Shown here one piece after another: positions 29,884 through 29,946 of a stretch of DNA of 29,946 nucleotides. The position numbers and the translations under genes were made by a program. Position 1 is the first letter of the stretch. Each line of letters starts with the position of its first letter. The stretch is from Reticulitermes lucifugus (Eukaryota; Arthropoda; Insecta; Blattodea; Rhinotermitidae): NCBI GenBank assembly GCA_026260175.1, contig JAKCWW010006209.1, forward strand, positions 424 through 30,369, in the 5' to 3' direction. Below the pieces are notes generated by a model that saw nothing but the letters and a program-made list of their open reading frames with translations, searched no databases and had not been told where the DNA came from.

Positions 29884-29946
29884 AAAGGTAAAGTTCACCC
29901 TAGAACAGGCCACGAAGGCTCAGAGGGGGAGTAGAGGTATAGCTCT
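29884..29946 (-). mobile_element. tRNA-derived SINE, 3' part only (cut by window end)
   Basis: Reversed it reads 'agagctatacctctactccc' then 'cctctgagccttcgtggcct' and 'gttctagggtgaactttacc', the tail of the 22534/25710 SINE family. The head lies beyond the window. Confidence 0.85.

Noticed and set aside
1..29946. CRISPR arrays, operons or bacterial-type gene clusters
   Set aside because: There are no regularly spaced direct repeats with unique spacers, no dense coding and no ribosome-binding-site context. The sequence is eukaryotic repeat DNA.

Overview
This window looks like intergenic or intronic DNA from a repeat-rich arthropod genome. An insect is most likely. The LINE and SINE types recall cockroach/termite (Blattodea) genomes, but that assignment is from memory and uncertain. 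No cellular protein-coding gene, rRNA or functional tRNA gene can be supported. Nearly every open reading frame is short, unlikely to be coding, or a read-through of a repeat. The identifiable content is transposable elements of at least five kinds, plus several small nucleic-acid structures.

Layout. 1-905: a SINE fragment, a 24-bp-arm hairpin at the junction, then a decayed LINE ('family B'). 2930-3275: a second, 5'-truncated LINE B copy ending in a GAAT microsatellite. 4028-4135: a 108-bp foldback element with a related copy at 27783-27888. 4396-4612: a tRNA-derived SINE. 5341-6304: a structure-rich kilobase holding a minus-strand hammerhead-ribozyme motif of the Penelope-like-element type, a perfect 44-bp palindrome, a compound microsatellite and two further inverted repeats. 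6347-7175: a pogo/Tigger-like DNA transposon reduced to its termini and an intact DNA-binding-domain reading frame. 9555-10516: a second, unrelated pogo/Tigger-like element with 22-bp inverted ends and a frame-broken DNA-binding domain. 11255-11545: a 72-bp minisatellite. 13691-15240: a stretch without recognised repeats, with two CCAAT motifs and a good 3' splice-site-like sequence. 15824-16186: a 347-bp hAT-type MITE with a perfect 8-bp target-site duplication (TSD).

20596-29946: a diverged SINE, a long LINE 3' portion ('family A', 21425-22094), a complete SINE with a 13-bp TSD (22534-22815), a 239-bp mariner-like deletion derivative (23371-23609), a complete minus-strand SINE (25710-26000), a LINE A tail with a 14-bp TSD (26177-26409), an antisense LINE fragment, another diverged SINE, a 130-bp LINE A tail with a different 14-bp TSD (28970-29099), and a SINE cut by the window end.

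Nothing here works as a pathway. The shared theme is mobilisation: LINEs supply the reverse transcriptase that SINEs normally use. All three DNA transposons with coding remnants have lost most or all of their catalytic domains and would depend on transposase made elsewhere. The most noteworthy items are the hammerhead motif and the uninterrupted Tigger DNA-binding frame.
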